DNA of 64,000 nucleotides from Orobanche coerulescens (taxonomy: Eukaryota; Streptophyta; Magnoliopsida; Lamiales; Orobanchaceae): contig CM065804.1 in assembly GCA_033398695.1 (NCBI GenBank), positions 124,987,501-125,051,500 on the forward strand. Direction: 5' to 3'. Every line of letters begins with the position of its first letter. Within the stretch, counting starts at the first letter, position 1. The notes beneath the pieces are model-generated. The model was not told the DNA's origin and did not search any database. It saw only the letters and a list, made by a program, of their open reading frames with translations. The position numbers and the translations under genes are program-made. Below are positions 1 to 11,399 of the stretch, piece after piece.

Positions 1-308
1 ACAACAACATCAGAGCCTTAGTCCCAAAATGCTTTGGGGTCGGCTAACATGAATCAATCTCTGAAAACGTCAAGTCGTCTCCAATAAAACAGTCCAATGA
101 AAAGGCAGTGATAGTTGAAAAGTTTACTACGTAAATATATATATATATATATATAAATATGCATAAATAAGTAAATAAAAAATAGTAATAATCATTATGC
201 AAAAAAAAAAGAAAACCTCAAACATAATCAACCACCCGAATTCTCTCCCTCCACGTCGTCCTATCCAACGCCATAACTTCTCCAATCCTAAGGAACCTCA
301 TATCATTC

Positions 309-593
309 TCAATCACTCTTATCCATGTCAATCACTCTTATCCATGTCTGTTTAGATCTTCCTCTATCCCTCACCGGCCTATGCGCTCCCCATTCTTCAA
401 GCCTCCGCACCGGTGCATCAATCGGCCTCCATCTCACATGTCCGAACCATCTTAACTGATTCTCCAACAGCTTATTCTCTATAGGGGCCACTCGTACTTC
501 TTTCCTAATCACATCATTTCTAAGTCGATCCTTTCTCGTATGGCCACACATCCATCTTAGCATACGGATTTCCGCCACATTCATCTTATGCAC
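309..593 (-). pseudogene. RTE LINE C-terminal domain
   Basis: 94-residue ORF with RMLRWMCGHTRKDRLRN and LRWFGHVRWRP, the phrases that mark the C-terminal end of plant RTE polyproteins. It is separated from the FADD block by about 225 bases with stops, so the original protein is fragmented. Confidence 0.85.
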
Positions 594-818
594 ATGACTA
601 TGCTTTACAGTCTAGCATTCAGTGCCATATAAAAGTGCAGGCCTAATTGCTGTTCGATAAAATTTTCCCTTTAATCTGTAAGGTACGCCTTGATCACATA
701 ATAACCCTGTTGCGCTCTTCCATTTCAACCATCCCGCCTTACTCCTATGGGCTAAGTCACCGTATAATTCTCCATCCTTTTGAAGAATAGACCCAAGATA
801 ACGAAAAAACTCCGATCC

Positions 819-1211
819 TCATATAACATTCCCATCAAAAGTGATTGTACCCGCCTCTCTACTTCCATTTCCACTAAAGCTACACTCTAAATATTCAGTC
901 TTACTTCTGCTCAGCCTAAAACCACGAGTTTCGAGCGTATTTCTCCAGAGTTCCAACTTTCTTTCAACTCCATCCTTCGTTTCATCAACCAATACTATAT
1001 CATCTGCAAACATCATGCACCAAGGGATATCGTCTTGAATTGACCTCGTCAATTCGTCCATGACTATGGCAAAGAGGAAAGGACTAAGAGCCGAACCTTG
1101 ATGCACCTCAATCATAATAGGGAATTCCTCGGTCCTTCCCACGGTAGTACGTACACTTGTACTAGTTCCTTTATACATGTCTCTAATGATGTCAATATAC
1201 TTCTTAGACAC
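819..1211 (-). pseudogene. RTE LINE reverse transcriptase, palm with FADD box
   Basis: 130-residue ORF continuing the RT: VHQGSALSPFLFAIVMDEL (residues about 36-54) and the catalytic box MMFADDIVLVDET (about 66-78). The FADD pair is intact here. A stop lies just downstream of the ORF, and the C-terminal domain follows at 309-593. Confidence 0.9.
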
Positions 1212-1268
1212 GCCCTTTTTGGCTAATGCCCACCAAAGTACCTCTCTTGGTATATTATGATAAGCCTT

Positions 1269-1736
1269 CTATAAATCAATAAAAACCATATGCAAGTCTT
1301 TCTTCTTATCACGATAGTGTTCCATCATTTGTCTCACCAGAAATATTGCTTCCACAGTCGATCTCCCAGGCATAAATCCAAATTGGTTTTCTGATATCTC
1401 CACACACTTTTTAAGACGTTGCTCAATCACTCGTTCCCATAATTTCATGGTATGACTCATCAACTTAACCCCCCGATAATTAAAGCACTCTTGGACATCG
1501 CGTTTGTTCTTATATAAAGGGACTAAAGTGCTTTTCCTCCATGTCAGTGGCATCTTGTTGTATTTCCAAATCTTGTTGAAAAGTATAGTCAACCATTTGA
1601 TTCCCCTCTCTCCCAAACACCTCCATCCTTCAATAGGTATACCATCTGGCCCTTCCGCCTTTTTCGAACCCATTTTCTTTAATGCCATCCGTACTTCACC
1701 CTTTTGAATTCGTCGCATAAAATCCCGATTAACCAA
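1269..1736 (-). pseudogene. RTE LINE reverse transcriptase, N-terminal part
   Basis: 155-residue ORF with non-LTR RT landmarks: KKAEGPDGIPIEGW (residues about 25-38), STLVPLYKNK (about 69-78), NYRGVKLMSHTMKLWERVI (about 86-104) and FGFMPGRSTVEAI (about 119-131). It ends at a stop after VFIDL, which is the first catalytic-aspartate block, and the RT resumes in the ORF at 819-1211. Intact elements read through this point, so the copy is dead. Confidence 0.88.
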
Positions 1737-1749
1737 ATTTGAAGCAATA

Positions 1750-2067
1750 CTACATTCCCAATATTTTCCTCACGTTGTCCATTAAATAGGTTATCAAAGT
1801 ATGCCCTCCATCTTTCTGTTCTCTTATCTCCCTTATCTCCTGATCTCCGACTAAAACCTTATGATCCACATCCTTCACACATTTAACTCTCTCAATATCT
1901 CGTGTCCTCCTATCTCTAATACGAGCAATTTTATAAATATCCCTTTCCCCTTCCTTAGTATCTAATTTCGTATACAATTCTTGATTAATCTCTGCCCTAG
2001 CATCACGGACGGCTTTCTTGGCTTCTCTTTTAGCCTCATTATTTGAATTGCGATTTAAGGTCCTCAT
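1750..2067 (-). pseudogene. RTE LINE: region between endonuclease and reverse transcriptase (remnant)
   Basis: A charged 105-residue ORF (EAKREAKKAVRDARAEI near its start) resembling the stretch between endonuclease and RT in plant RTE polyproteins. It ends just upstream of the RT block (1269-1736) in another frame. No catalytic residue is expected here. It is placed mainly by its position in the LINE. Confidence 0.7.
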
Positions 2068-2422
2068 TACCTCAGGATAGTCAACTGCTGCCTCCGTACC
2101 ATGTTAACTAAAACTCACAGCATAAAGTTTCTATAAAGGAGAATTTTGAGTACTGGAAAACTGAGGGAGTAGGGATGATTTCCTGTTTTTGATGTGAATG
2201 AAACACATGACCAATACAAAGCTGATGTTAAATTAAACAATCCGTAAGTCATTATTTAATTTTGATCCGGTAATGCTTAATGAGCAGAAAACTTTAACGG
2301 TATGTTTTTGCTTACATTCGAGAAATGTTCTGTGAGGGAGTGGATTTTAGGTCTCATTCTGTGAGGGAGTGGATTTTAGGTCCCAAATGCTTATCAATTT
2401 ATTTTCTCTCTATTGATTGTAG

Positions 2423-2500
2423 ATGTACACAAAGTCCAATCGATTTGCTGAGGCTGAGGCTTTACTGAGAAAGATTCTGCATATAATGGAACTATCAAAG
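2423..2500 (+). CDS. TPR gene exon (26 codons, first visible)
   Basis: Follows acceptor TTGTAG and encodes MYTKSNRFAEAEALLRKI and onward to MELSK; donor AAG|GTTTAT. The A/L-rich FAEAEALLRKIL helix is TPR-like. Phase 0 at both ends. It joins in frame to the exon at 9273, giving MELSK-GWKSLDTVLVAELL, with a 6.8-kb intron between. Confidence 0.8.
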
Positions 2501-3436
2501 GTTTATTTATTGTCTTTGTTGTCTATTCGAAAAGTCTTTTCAGGTTTATTGCAGCAAGATGGCAGTTTAGGCATTGGACTCTTCACTTTATGCGACATAC
2601 CCATATGTCGACACTACATGACATGGGACACATCATACATGTCAGATCCTTCCAAAAAAAAAAAGTTCGCACACGCCGCTTTCTGGTTTCGGTCGTAGAG
2701 GATGTAGGGAAAGGATTTGGAGCTGTGCATGTGAGGATGATTTAGGGGGTGAAGCCTGGAGACGGTAAGAGGTTGATGAAGTAGAGATTTTACGGAAGAA
2801 CTTCCTCTTTCTTGGAAGTCAGCCAAAGAGAGAAGATCGGGAGGGAGATAAGAGGGAGGGAGGGTTACTACGTTTGTCTATATCAGACTGCTGCGTATGA
2901 GGAAGTGAGATTACGGCTAAGGTTTGTTTCTTAAAGGAGTCTCATGGCCTAGGTAAGTGGGGCTCAAGGTTTGGAGTATGAGTGGAGTTTAAAAGATGCT
3001 GTAATAGTGACTTTTGGGCTAATGTATTGCCATTGGCTTATACTAAGGGTGTTTTTAGTAGTTTAGCTGATAAGCTAGCATATTGAGATGCTACTTATAG
3101 CATACCAAATAAGACTTCTTAAATAAGCTAGCTGACTTATTTTTCCAAACATACACTAGTTGGTGTGGTCATATTATTGAGATGGTCCATTAATGAATTG
3201 AGTTTAATTTTAGGTTTAGATTTCTTATTGTGGTATCAATAGCGTATTCCCGTACACACGTCCTAGTTTTGGATCCTTGTAGTCGTGTATCTTAGTTTTT
3301 GGAAAATAAAGTCGGACTTCTAGATATGCACCAGTATCGGACACCATGCACCGAGTCCGAGCAACGTAGTTTTAGGAAAAATTGTTTTTTCGTAGTCTAA
3401 GTGAATGGAGTTAGAAATGCTTTAGGAAAAAACACT
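2501..3436. other. Intron sequence without recognised element
   Basis: Start of the 6.8-kb intron. No conserved coding frame or terminal repeat recognised. A plus-strand ORF running on from exon 2423-2500 is simple read-through. A 29-bp tandem duplication (TTCTGTGAGGGAGTGGA...) sits just upstream of the exon at about 2328-2385. Confidence 0.5.
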
Positions 3437-4372
3437 TTTTCATCATTTTTAGGGATTTTTGATTTTAGTTCTTTAAGTTGTAGAAATTCAGACTTTTGGT
3501 CCCCTCACATCCTATAGCAGGTGACTGGTTGAGCTGATGTGGATTTGTCTCGAAAATTTGTTTTTGACCTTGTTTTTGGATTATAGATTTATACGACATC
3601 CTGTGTGGCAATTTGGAATGGAAAGTGAGTACTACTTTCAATTCGAATTAGATAAATAATAAGATAAGCATAGTTGTCATATCGTATGTCGTATCGCGTA
3701 TCGGAGACCCTAAATATCGTATCGCCTATCGTATTGTGTATCGTATCGGAAATACGGAACACAATGACAAAAAAAATTCAAAAACTCTAAAAAATATCAA
3801 AAATAAAATAAACAATGGAAATAATTACTTGAAAAACCAGAGTAGTAGTTATGTTAACATTACCAACGTAGCAAAAGGTCATAACTTCAAGAAATAGTCT
3901 ATATTGTTTTACTAAATACTAATTACTAAGTCACCAATTAAAAACTAAACATTCCACTTTCTAAATAATGCATTCAAGACTCATTCATCTTCATCTTCAT
4001 CAACCCCAAGGTCATCAAAATCATTAACATCTTCTTCATCGCTATCATTGTCATCTTCCACAAATTCCGCTTCTTCCTCCTCCTCATCACTAATATACTC
4101 GACCTCATCATCAACATCTATCAATTTTTGCTTGCCTTCTTGTTGGCAATGGCATTCAAATTCGTTGGTCCTATTAAAAACAAAATTAAAGTTTCGTTAA
4201 GAATTCCATATGTAGAAACTAGCGACAATATTACTTAAAGTGCACAAGAAAAAAAGTGTACTATATACCTCTTTTTCTTTTGTTGCTTGTGCTACCCTCT
4301 TCAAAACATTCATGAACATCCATCCATGAGGTGTCACCGACAAGGCATGGTTCTTCAGCTTCGGTAATCCAT

Positions 4373-4591
4373 TCATCCGGATTCGATATCCGATAAACAA
4401 ATTGGATCGTAGTTGTCACCTCTCTTTCTTTGCCTCCACTCAAGTTGGATATTATATTTCACAAATACAAGGGCATTTAATCTTTGTTGCTCCAAACAAT
4501 TCCTCCTTTTAGAATGCACAAGATCAAAAATACTCCAATTTCTCTCACAACCCGTTGCGCTACAAGTAAGACTTAGTACCCTTATAGCCAA
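4373..4591 (-). pseudogene. hAT transposase C-terminal dimerisation region
   Basis: 72-residue ORF with RVLSLTCSATGCERNWSIF (about 3-21) and VHSKRRNCLEQQRLNALVFV (about 25-44), the conserved hAT C-terminal dimerisation block. It is separated from the DUF659 block by the insertion at 4877-5834. An acidic tail continues after a short intron-like gap at about 4140-3980 (DEVEYISDEEEEEAEFVED). Confidence 0.85.
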
Positions 4592-4876
4592 TTCTTGAAG
4601 CTCTTTACATTCCTCACCATAACTTTCCCACCATAAACCTATTACGTAAAAAAAATTATTAAAAAAGTAGAGACTTCCACAAAATAAGAGAGGAAGTTAC
4701 TAAATTATGATTTAGAATTTTAGATTTTAGTAAAAAAAAAAGCACTTACCGGGTAGCTTCCTATCTCTCGTAGCGGTTGCCATACTCATTCCAAACTTGC
4801 CCTCGGCTCTCCGAAACTTTTCAAGTTGTTCATCAATTTCAATTCGAGTTTCAACATTAGGGTACATCCTCTCAAT

Positions 4877-5305
4877 CAGTGTTGTTAAAAGCGCGCATAT
4901 GCGAGATGCGATGCGGTGCGAGGTTTTAGCGCTTTGCTTCAGTTATGGGATGCAACTTTCAAAAAGCGCGTGCTCCTGTGCGTTTTTTGCGCTTAAGCGA
5001 TATGCAACATGCGCTAAAAAGCGCGCTTTTAATTTTTTGTTGACTGGGCTATTGACTTGCATGTTGACTGGACTGTTGACCGGGTCCTTTTTAAAGAAAC
5101 GGGTCATAAAAAGCCCTAAAATGTAACGCAGTCAACAGAACTAACACACGAACAATACAAAACACACATACGAACAAAGTCGGGCGATTGAACGAGGTCA
5201 GGTGCCGGATTTCTCATCTCTTCTCTGGTAATTATCTTCTTTCTTGTATATATTTATACCTATACACACACACACACACACACATACACCCATATATATA
5301 CATAC

Positions 5306-5336
<31 letters not shown>

Positions 5337-5397
5337 TATAAATACCAATCCCTGATCTTCTTGGTACTGATTCTTGTATATAGTTACACACATTTAT

Positions 5398-5456
<59 letters not shown>

Positions 5457-5834
5457 ATCTTGCATATACATCTATACTGAATATACATATTTGTTGCATG
5501 TATATGTATACTGATTAATGACTAATATGTACTGGTTTATGACTAATTTGTGACTACTTTATGACTAATAGATGACTGATTTATTACTAATTAGTTGATT
5601 CTCTATCTTATTTTGTTACCACGACTTCATTATGTGCCATAAGTTTGAAGTTGGTTATCATTAACACTTTTTATGACAATTTAGTTTTCTTATGATATGT
5701 TAAATTTATTGTTATGCATTTTTTTTTTCAACTTTTGTGTTTTTTTCAAAAAGCGCGCTTATCGCGTTGCACGTTGCGCTTATGCTCCAGGAGGCCTTTG
5801 CGCTTCAGTGCGCATATCGCGTTTAACAACACTG
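4877..5834. mobile_element. Non-autonomous hAT-type element nested in the hAT transposon
   Basis: Ends CAGTGTTGTTAAAAGCGCG and CGCGTTTAACAACACTG form imperfect terminal inverted repeats, and the 8-bp duplication CTCTCAAT at 4869-4876 and 5835-5842 is perfect. Both ends carry AAGCGC-rich subterminal repeats. The middle is AT-rich with CA/TA microsatellites at 5262-5340 and 5395-5455. No transposase is encoded; ORFs over the microsatellites are artefacts. It interrupts the transposase of the 3669-8052 element and so is younger. Confidence 0.92.
5262..5455. repeat. (CA)n and (TA)n microsatellites
   Basis: Two CA/AC runs (5262-5284 and 5397-5424), each followed by TA runs, inside the nested hAT-type element. 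Long Tyr/His/Ile ORFs here are simple-repeat translations. Confidence 0.9.
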
Positions 5835-6273
5835 CTCTCAATAGTCTTATATAACCCAACTTTCACTTCGGTATCGGCTTTGAAATTATCATCGTATTGG
5901 AACCTTTATAAAAATATTAAATAAGATAAACTTTTTTTGAAAAACGAGAAAGGAAGTAAGGTAAAACTTAAATAAGATAAACTTTTTTTGAAAAAAAAAG
6001 AGAGAGAGAGAGAAAGAAAGTAAGATAAACAAATTATTTTTGAATTATTACCTTAGGTTAAGATAGTATCCCGCCGCATGAAGAGGCTTATGAAGTTGCA
6101 AATCCCATCTCAAGTCTATGATATCCCAAACCTTCTTATACCTTCTTGTGTTATTTTGGAAAATTTTTGCAATTTGTTCTTTGGCCCTATCATAGCCTCA
6201 TAAATATAACCCGTTGCCGGTTTGACATCACCATCTACAAGTCTCAACACTTTAATAAGTGGAGTAACACAAT

Positions 6274-6741
6274 TCAAACAATATTGGACGGCTCTCCAAA
6301 ATTTATCATCATAAAGTAGTGTAGAAAAGAGGTAGCAAATCGTGTCACCCCCGGTCTAGTCAATTCCCTTTTCTGAGAGAACTCTCTAAACATAGCAAGT
6401 ACCCAATTATGACGATAAATATAGTTTGTTACTTCCTTGGCTTTCTTGATTGTATCTAAGAATATTGGAAGCATGCCAATATCTTCCAACATCAAATCAA
6501 TGCAATGGGCGGCACAAGGAGACCAAAATAATCTTGGCCTCTTCTCCTCTAACAATCTTCCGGTGAGGACATAGGCGGAAGCACTATCCGTCACAACTTG
6601 AACCACATTTTCCTCCCCGATTTCATCAACCATTGAGTCAAGCATCTCAAACAACTTTTGCCCATCCTTAATAATAGATGAAGTATCAATAGATTTGAGG
6701 AAAACCGTTCCACTTGGACTATTAACAAGAAAGTTAGTCAA
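6274..6741 (-). pseudogene. hAT transposase DUF659 catalytic-core fragment
   Basis: 155-residue ORF with the DUF659 signature: NVVQVVTDSASAYVLTGRLL (about 45-64) and FWSPCAAHCIDLMLEDIG (about 72-89). TDSASA holds the catalytic-type Asp, and CxxH follows the family pattern. A stop lies just upstream of the initial Met, so this is a fragment of the broken transposase rather than a separate gene. Confidence 0.88.
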
Positions 6742-6876
6742 GTGTCTTCACTTTCCATCCGTCCACCCATTGGACATAAGTGTGCAACCCGTTTTCTTCC
6801 ACTCTTTTTTATACTTCGCTAAGTCTCCTTGCACATGCTCAATCTCTTTTTTCAAGTAAGTCACCCTAGCCTCATG

Positions 6877-7380
6877 CTAACTAGGACCTTTCAATCCTCT
6901 TCCATACTCCCCGACCTTTTCTAGCATCTCTTTCCATAATGGACACTTCACCAAATTAAAAGGCAAAGCGTTTTTGTAAAGCATCCTACAAATAGATCTA
7001 ACCACGGGATCCCTCTTCTTAACCATTTCATTCATTGTTTTTTGCCTTACTTTCCCCCCACCCTTGTTTTTCTCAACATAATAATCCATTTTTCTCTTAT
7101 CTCCCACATTCACATCTTCTTTCTCATCAAAACATTCCTCATCTCCTCCAATAACATCATGCTCCTCATCTAAACCCCTCTCCTTCAAAACAAGGTTTCT
7201 AACCTCATCGGGACACATTTCACATTTTCTCACATTATTATGTGAGCCGGCAAGATAATGTTTCATACGAGTAATTCCACCCCAAAATCCTTTACCACAG
7301 TGATTACAGGACAGATGCATCCTATTTCCATCAATTTTCTGACAATGTTGGTAAGCAATATCTTCTTTCTTTTTTCCCAT
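6877..7380 (-). pseudogene. hAT transposase N-terminus: BED zinc finger
   Basis: 167-residue ORF. The BED-type finger CNHCGKGFWGGITRMKHYLAG (C25, C28, then the His pair with SHNN) is followed by CEMCPDEVR and a Glu/Asp/Lys linker. The start MGKKKEDIAYQHCQKIDGNR suits a plant BED-DUF659 transposase. It ends in the N-terminal DUF659 region (KRDPVVRSICRMLYKNALPF), where the frame breaks before the block at 6741. Confidence 0.88.
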
Positions 7381-8052
7381 TTTTCAAGGACCTAAATATT
7401 AAAAAACAGCAAATATATTAAAAAAAATGATATTATGCTACTATTACAGAACAAAACACATTAACAAAAACATTACAATATTATAAATAAACATTCAATT
7501 AATCCCATAGAAATTTACTGCCAGGATATAACCTCATTTTAAAAAGAAAAAATTTTTACATGTGAACAGGATATAACCTGATTTTGAAGAAAATTACATA
7601 TAATAATCTAATTTAGAAAAAATTTACATATAATAATCAAATTAAAAGCATGAAAAGAGAGGAAGGTAACGGACCTGTGCGGCGGCGGTTGCGGAAGCTC
7701 AGGCGGTTGAAGAAGAGAAAGAAGAAGCGAAGAAGAAGCGGCGGAGGCGAGAGGAAGAAGCGGCGGTTGAAGAAGAAGAAGAAGAAACGGACCGATGCTG
7801 CCTCAATTTTACTTATGATTTATAAATTGAACCCTAACCCGATCCTAATCCGACCCAAAACTGACCCAAAACCGACCCAATCCGACCCAAACTCTGAATT
7901 TGCATATCGTCCGTATCGGCGATATTTACGATACGTACGATGCGCACGATACGGAGGGGAAAATCGATATTCCTATGTGATACATATCTAAACTATACAT
8001 ATCATATCGTATCGCCGATACGTATCGCGTATCGTGATATTTAACAACTATG

Positions 8053-9272
8053 AAGATAAGTATAAATAAAATGAAAATGGTTACAAAATATATTTATATT
8101 ATTTCTTAATTGAGAAACATAAAATAATCTAAAAAAAATCACTACAAACACTTTTTAATGCAAGTACTTAATTTTTTTATCTGAAATGCAGAGAAGTATA
8201 TTCATTAAATTGTAAATAAAGCTCTATTGAAAAATATTAAAAAAAATGAAAATATGTACATTCAACTAAAATGATAGTATCAACGTTTATTTCTATCAAA
8301 TATATAAAGTCAAATGCATATCATAATGACATATTGCCACGTAGGATACCATATCAGCAAACAAGAAAAAATAAAATGTAGAAATAAAATCAACAGCAGC
8401 ATTCAGCACAACCAGCCACCTTAACCTGCTATAGGCGGTCACGAGTACCATATGTCTTAATGGTTTCCATTTATAGAACTAACTTAAAGAATTCCTAAAA
8501 GTGAGGACTAAATGTCCAAGTTTGTGCACTTCGAGAGCCGAGAATCATTTTTGCCACCAACTTTATATTGGACACTAGATTATTTTTGACTGAAGCAGAT
8601 ATATTGCCTTATTATTTTTCTACTTTTACATTTTCCTTTTACGACATTTCTTCTTTGTAAAAAGCATAACTCCTATCTCAAGATGAATAAAAAACATGAA
8701 ATTCCAATTTCATTTTGTGTCTTATAGAACCAAAGTAACCTAGCTTTCGAATAACCCTGCTTCTGTGAATAGATTATCTCAGTAGTTTAGATTAATTTAT
8801 TATTTTTCTTGGGTTTCTACGGCTCTGTCCCATGTTGGTATTGATAAAAGTATCCTTAAATCAATAATTCAATTTTTTTATCTTTCTCATTAAAAAGGAT
8901 GCAAATCTCATGCATGCTGCACTTACAGACATATATGTATATTTAAATATATATTTACATTTACGGCATTTTTTCTCTTGCTTTCATTGTCTTTCAGTCT
9001 CAGGGTATTGATGTTCTACATGAACTGCTTCATAAGTTTGATAAGCACAAAAAAGAGAAGAAAAATCAGATCATTGGAATTTTCATATTCTATGAATGGC
9101 ATATGAACATTGCTCAACACATTTTTTTCCTTTTATTTGGCGAGGCAATGCTCTTATTAAAGGAACGCACTCTCGCTTTTATTTGGCGAGGCCATGTTTA
9201 TCATTGCAAGCATAATTTTCCCGCTTTCTAGTTCTCCAGATTTCAATAGTATGCAATTCTTATTTTATATAG
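8053..9272. other. Intron tail between hAT element and exon 9273
   Basis: AT-rich intron. It holds the right arm of the split inverted-repeat element and, at 8998-9100, an open stretch after a CTTTCAG acceptor-like site (SQGIDVLHELLHKFDKHKKE). That stretch lacks a clear donor, and the flanking exons already join in phase without it, so I do not count it as an exon. Confidence 0.5.
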
Positions 9273-9370
9273 GGATGGAAATCTTTGGATACTGTTCTTG
9301 TAGCTGAACTACTTGCATTGGCCCTCGAAACAGCCGGGAGGTTGAGGGAAGCAGAAGAACTATTAGAGAG
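9273..9370 (+). CDS. TPR gene exon
   Basis: Acceptor TATAG, donor GAGAG|GTATGT. Encodes GWKSLDTVLVAELLALALE then TAGRLREAEELLE, a complete TPR-like helix pair. The split codon AG|A gives the R that opens the next exon at 9450. Both helices are free of stops, while the flanks are AT-rich and non-coding. Confidence 0.85.
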
Positions 9371-9449
9371 GTATGTCAATATTTGAACACTGAATGAGCA
9401 AGACAGACAGATGGTTTACACTGACGAATGACCTGTGTTCATGTGGCAG

Positions 9450-9495
9450 ATGTCTTGATGCTCGGAGAAATTTGCTTCCTGATGATCATATTCAG
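9450..9495 (+). CDS. TPR gene exon (46 bp)
   Basis: Short exon between GTGGCAG and GTTTAATT, separated from the previous exon by a 79-bp intron. Encodes (R)CLDARRNLLPDDHIQ. The LPDDH turn followed by a hydrophobic helix is typical where consecutive TPRs meet. Ends in phase 0. Confidence 0.82.
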
Positions 9496-9859
9496 GTTTA
9501 ATTGTCTTAGGTTCCCGACCTTATCTAAGCATCTAGATAGAAATCCATCTTATGTGGATCTATCTTTAAAGTATGCTTCTGTATGTTACATTCCTTTTGC
9601 TGCCTGATTCACATTTCACAGCAAATTCACTATATACATTATCTCTTCTTTTCTCATTTTATCTAATGCATATCAACATAGTGGTACATTACTATAAGTA
9701 TCTTTCTTTTCAGCCTAACTTACGTAGTTTTATAGTCCAAATATTCTGCTTTTCTGTGTGTTGCTTCTCATTTTTTTGAAGCCCCATGTTTTTCCTTTCT
9801 TTGGGATTCCCTATCTCTTAAGAAGGTATGCAAATATTAACCATATATCCTGTTAGTAG

Positions 9860-9987
9860 ATTGCTGCCAATATGCTTTACATTGCCCGAGTAAAAATGCA
9901 CATCAACACCCAGCTCATGAAGACGGATGATTCTCAAACTATGACTGAGCTTGATAAGGCCGAAAATCTTTTGCTTAATTCAACAAG
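9860..9987 (+). CDS. TPR gene exon
   Basis: Acceptor GTTAGTAG, donor ACAAG|GTCAG. Encodes IAANMLYIARVKMHINTQLM, then TDDSQTMTELDKAENLLLNS, a further helix pair. The split R codon is completed by the first base of the exon at 13471. Confidence 0.82.
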
Positions 9988-11269
9988 GTCAGATTGGGTG
10001 GATCCTTAAATTTTTATGTTCACTTTTCATATTTGGCTTTAAATATGTTTGTTTTTCAATCAGTCATTTTGTTGGTTCAGTTGATTCCCTTTTGAATTCC
10101 CAATGCTTGATATGCAGTTTCTTTTTTGTTTTTTCCCTTATCTGCATTATGATTCTTATGCTTTAGTAGAAAAGGGAGGGGACTGCTTCAGGAGTGAGCA
10201 TTACAATGTGAACTTAATCAACATTTGCCTTTCAAGTTTCCACTTGCGACAGCATTAGGAATCTATCCTTTCTAATCTCTTGTTGCATAAGGTAACTAGT
10301 TTGATATCCACATATATAGATAGATGAGTATAAATGCACTGTTCAGTAGGATTTATGCTCGTAAAATTGACCTTTCAAGTTATATAGTTGGTGAGATTAA
10401 AGGAGTGGCCTAAGAGAGATAAAAAGACCATCACGTTGTTGCCTGTGATGTAATTGGAGAATGATGTACATTGAATTAGGATTCCTTGAGAACCTAATAG
10501 AGATAAAAAGACCATCACATTTTACTGACGTGGCAAATTTTTTGCCAATAGCGCACTATAGCGTGAGTTTTTGACGCTATTTAAAAAGAACCTACACTAT
10601 TTGGGTGGAGAAGTATGTAGAAGAGAGGTCTGAAGCCCCCTAATAGCTCTAGAAGAAGAATGGCTAGATTAAAATTAAAATGGAACAACCAAGTTGAAGA
10701 AGAATGAAGGAGAAGAACGATGAAGATTGAGAGGGACAGGAGAAAGGACAGAGGCAGTGCAGTAGGAAATGAAGATGCCTGAGCGTGATATATTTTAGGT
10801 TTATGTAAAGATTAAAATGACCTGTGCCCTTGGTCATAAAAAATATTTACAAGATTTACCTTTCGTAATTTATTTTTATTAGTGTAGAAGCCTTTCTTTG
10901 TCTTATCTATTAATAAATGACTATTGCCTTTTTATCAATAGATTATAATAAATATATTATAAAGAGTAAAATTATTTAATATACAAATAATAGTAAGTAT
11001 ATGTAAACTCTAATATTTTTTAGTAAAATATTACTTTCATTTTTTAATTATTACGCTATTGGAGTCCCGGAATAGCCTACGCTTAGCTATTGTGCTACTG
11101 GAACCAAAACGCTATTGCTATTTCAAACATTGCTCAAATACAAGCCCAGAACATCAAGTTCCCTGTCATTAGAAGGTCAATCACACAAAAATTTAAGTCC
11201 TTCTAAAACTTGTTGTGTAGTATGTCATGAACAAGATTCTGTGTATAGAAAAGTTGTTTTCTTTCTGTT
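9988..11269. other. Intron sequence, possible degraded DNA-transposon remnant
   Basis: AT-rich. Words such as AATAGCGCACTATAGCGT (about 10548) and ACGCTATTGCTATTTCAAAC (about 11109) look like the two ends of a hAT-like element with AGCG(C)TAT subterminal repeats. I could not find matching termini or a duplication. AGAGATAAAAAGACCATCAC occurs twice (about 10414 and 10499). No coding region recognised. Confidence 0.35.
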
Positions 11270-11399
11270 CATCAATAGAAGTTCCAATCACTTCAATTGC
11301 AAAATGTCAGTTTGTTGTACCCATATTACTCAGACATCAATAGAAGTTCCAATCACTTCAATTGCAAAATGTCAGTTTGTTGTACCCATATTACTCAGA
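11270..11399. repeat. 65-bp tandem duplication
   Basis: Two adjacent 65-bp copies (11270-11334 and 11335-11399) starting CATCAATAGAAGTTCCAATC, apparently identical. Its identity suggests a recent slippage or duplication in the intron. Confidence 0.9.

Larger units (their letters stand above)
1..2100 (-). mobile_element. RTE-type LINE (non-LTR retrotransposon), 5'-truncated
   Basis: Four minus-strand ORF blocks read in order from 2067 down to 309: linker, reverse transcriptase fingers/palm, palm with FADD, and the C-terminal domain usual in plant RTE elements. The left end, read on the minus strand, carries the phrase AGCCGACCCCAAAG followed by a TTG-rich tail (TGATGTTGTTGT), which I know as the RTE 3' end. 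The endonuclease domain is absent, so the copy is 5'-truncated near 2100, as expected from incomplete target-primed reverse transcription. Several frame breaks make it inactive. It lies upstream of the first visible TPR exon, probably in an earlier intron and antisense to that gene. The target-site duplication cannot be checked because the 3' flank is outside the window. Confidence 0.9.
3669..8052 (-). mobile_element. hAT DNA transposon (4.4 kb) with BED and DUF659 coding remnants
   Basis: Perfect 8-bp duplication AAGATAAG at 3661-3668 and 8053-8060. Ends CATAGTTGT...AACAACTATG form short terminal inverted repeats, and both termini carry subterminal runs of CGTATCG (3680-3760; 7905-8040). On the minus strand the order is BED zinc finger (7380-6877), DUF659 (6741-6274), hAT dimerisation region (4591-4373) and an acidic tail (about 4140-3980). 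The coding region is broken by stops and by a second hAT-type insertion at 4877-5834. It lies antisense in an intron of the TPR gene. Confidence 0.93.
3437..8540. repeat. Diverged inverted-repeat element split by the hAT insertion
   Basis: The arm at about 3480-3640 (CCTATAGCAGGTGACTGGTT, then TGTGGCAA) and the reverse complement of about 8330-8530 (CCTATAGCAGGT, GGCTGGTTG, ACGTGGCAA) share the same ordered words in inverted orientation. This suggests one old MITE-like element of about 700 bp into which the hAT element at 3669-8052 jumped. Similarity is patchy and no terminal motif or duplication was found. Confidence 0.35.

Noticed and set aside
2614..2826. 70-residue minus-strand ORF near the first exon
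   Set aside because: No recognisable domain, contains a poly-F run from poly-A, and lies in intron sequence.
5244..5499. Overlapping Tyr/Ile/His-rich ORFs on both strands
   Set aside because: They translate CA and TA microsatellites within a non-autonomous hAT element.
7650..7991. Arg/Lys-rich 113-residue ORF
   Set aside because: Low-complexity AAG/CGG repeats in the untranslated end of the hAT element, running into its CGTATCG terminal repeats.
10500..11140. Possible hAT-like element with AGCGCTAT repeats
   Set aside because: Terminal inverted repeats and duplication could not be located, so it is kept only as a note on the intron.
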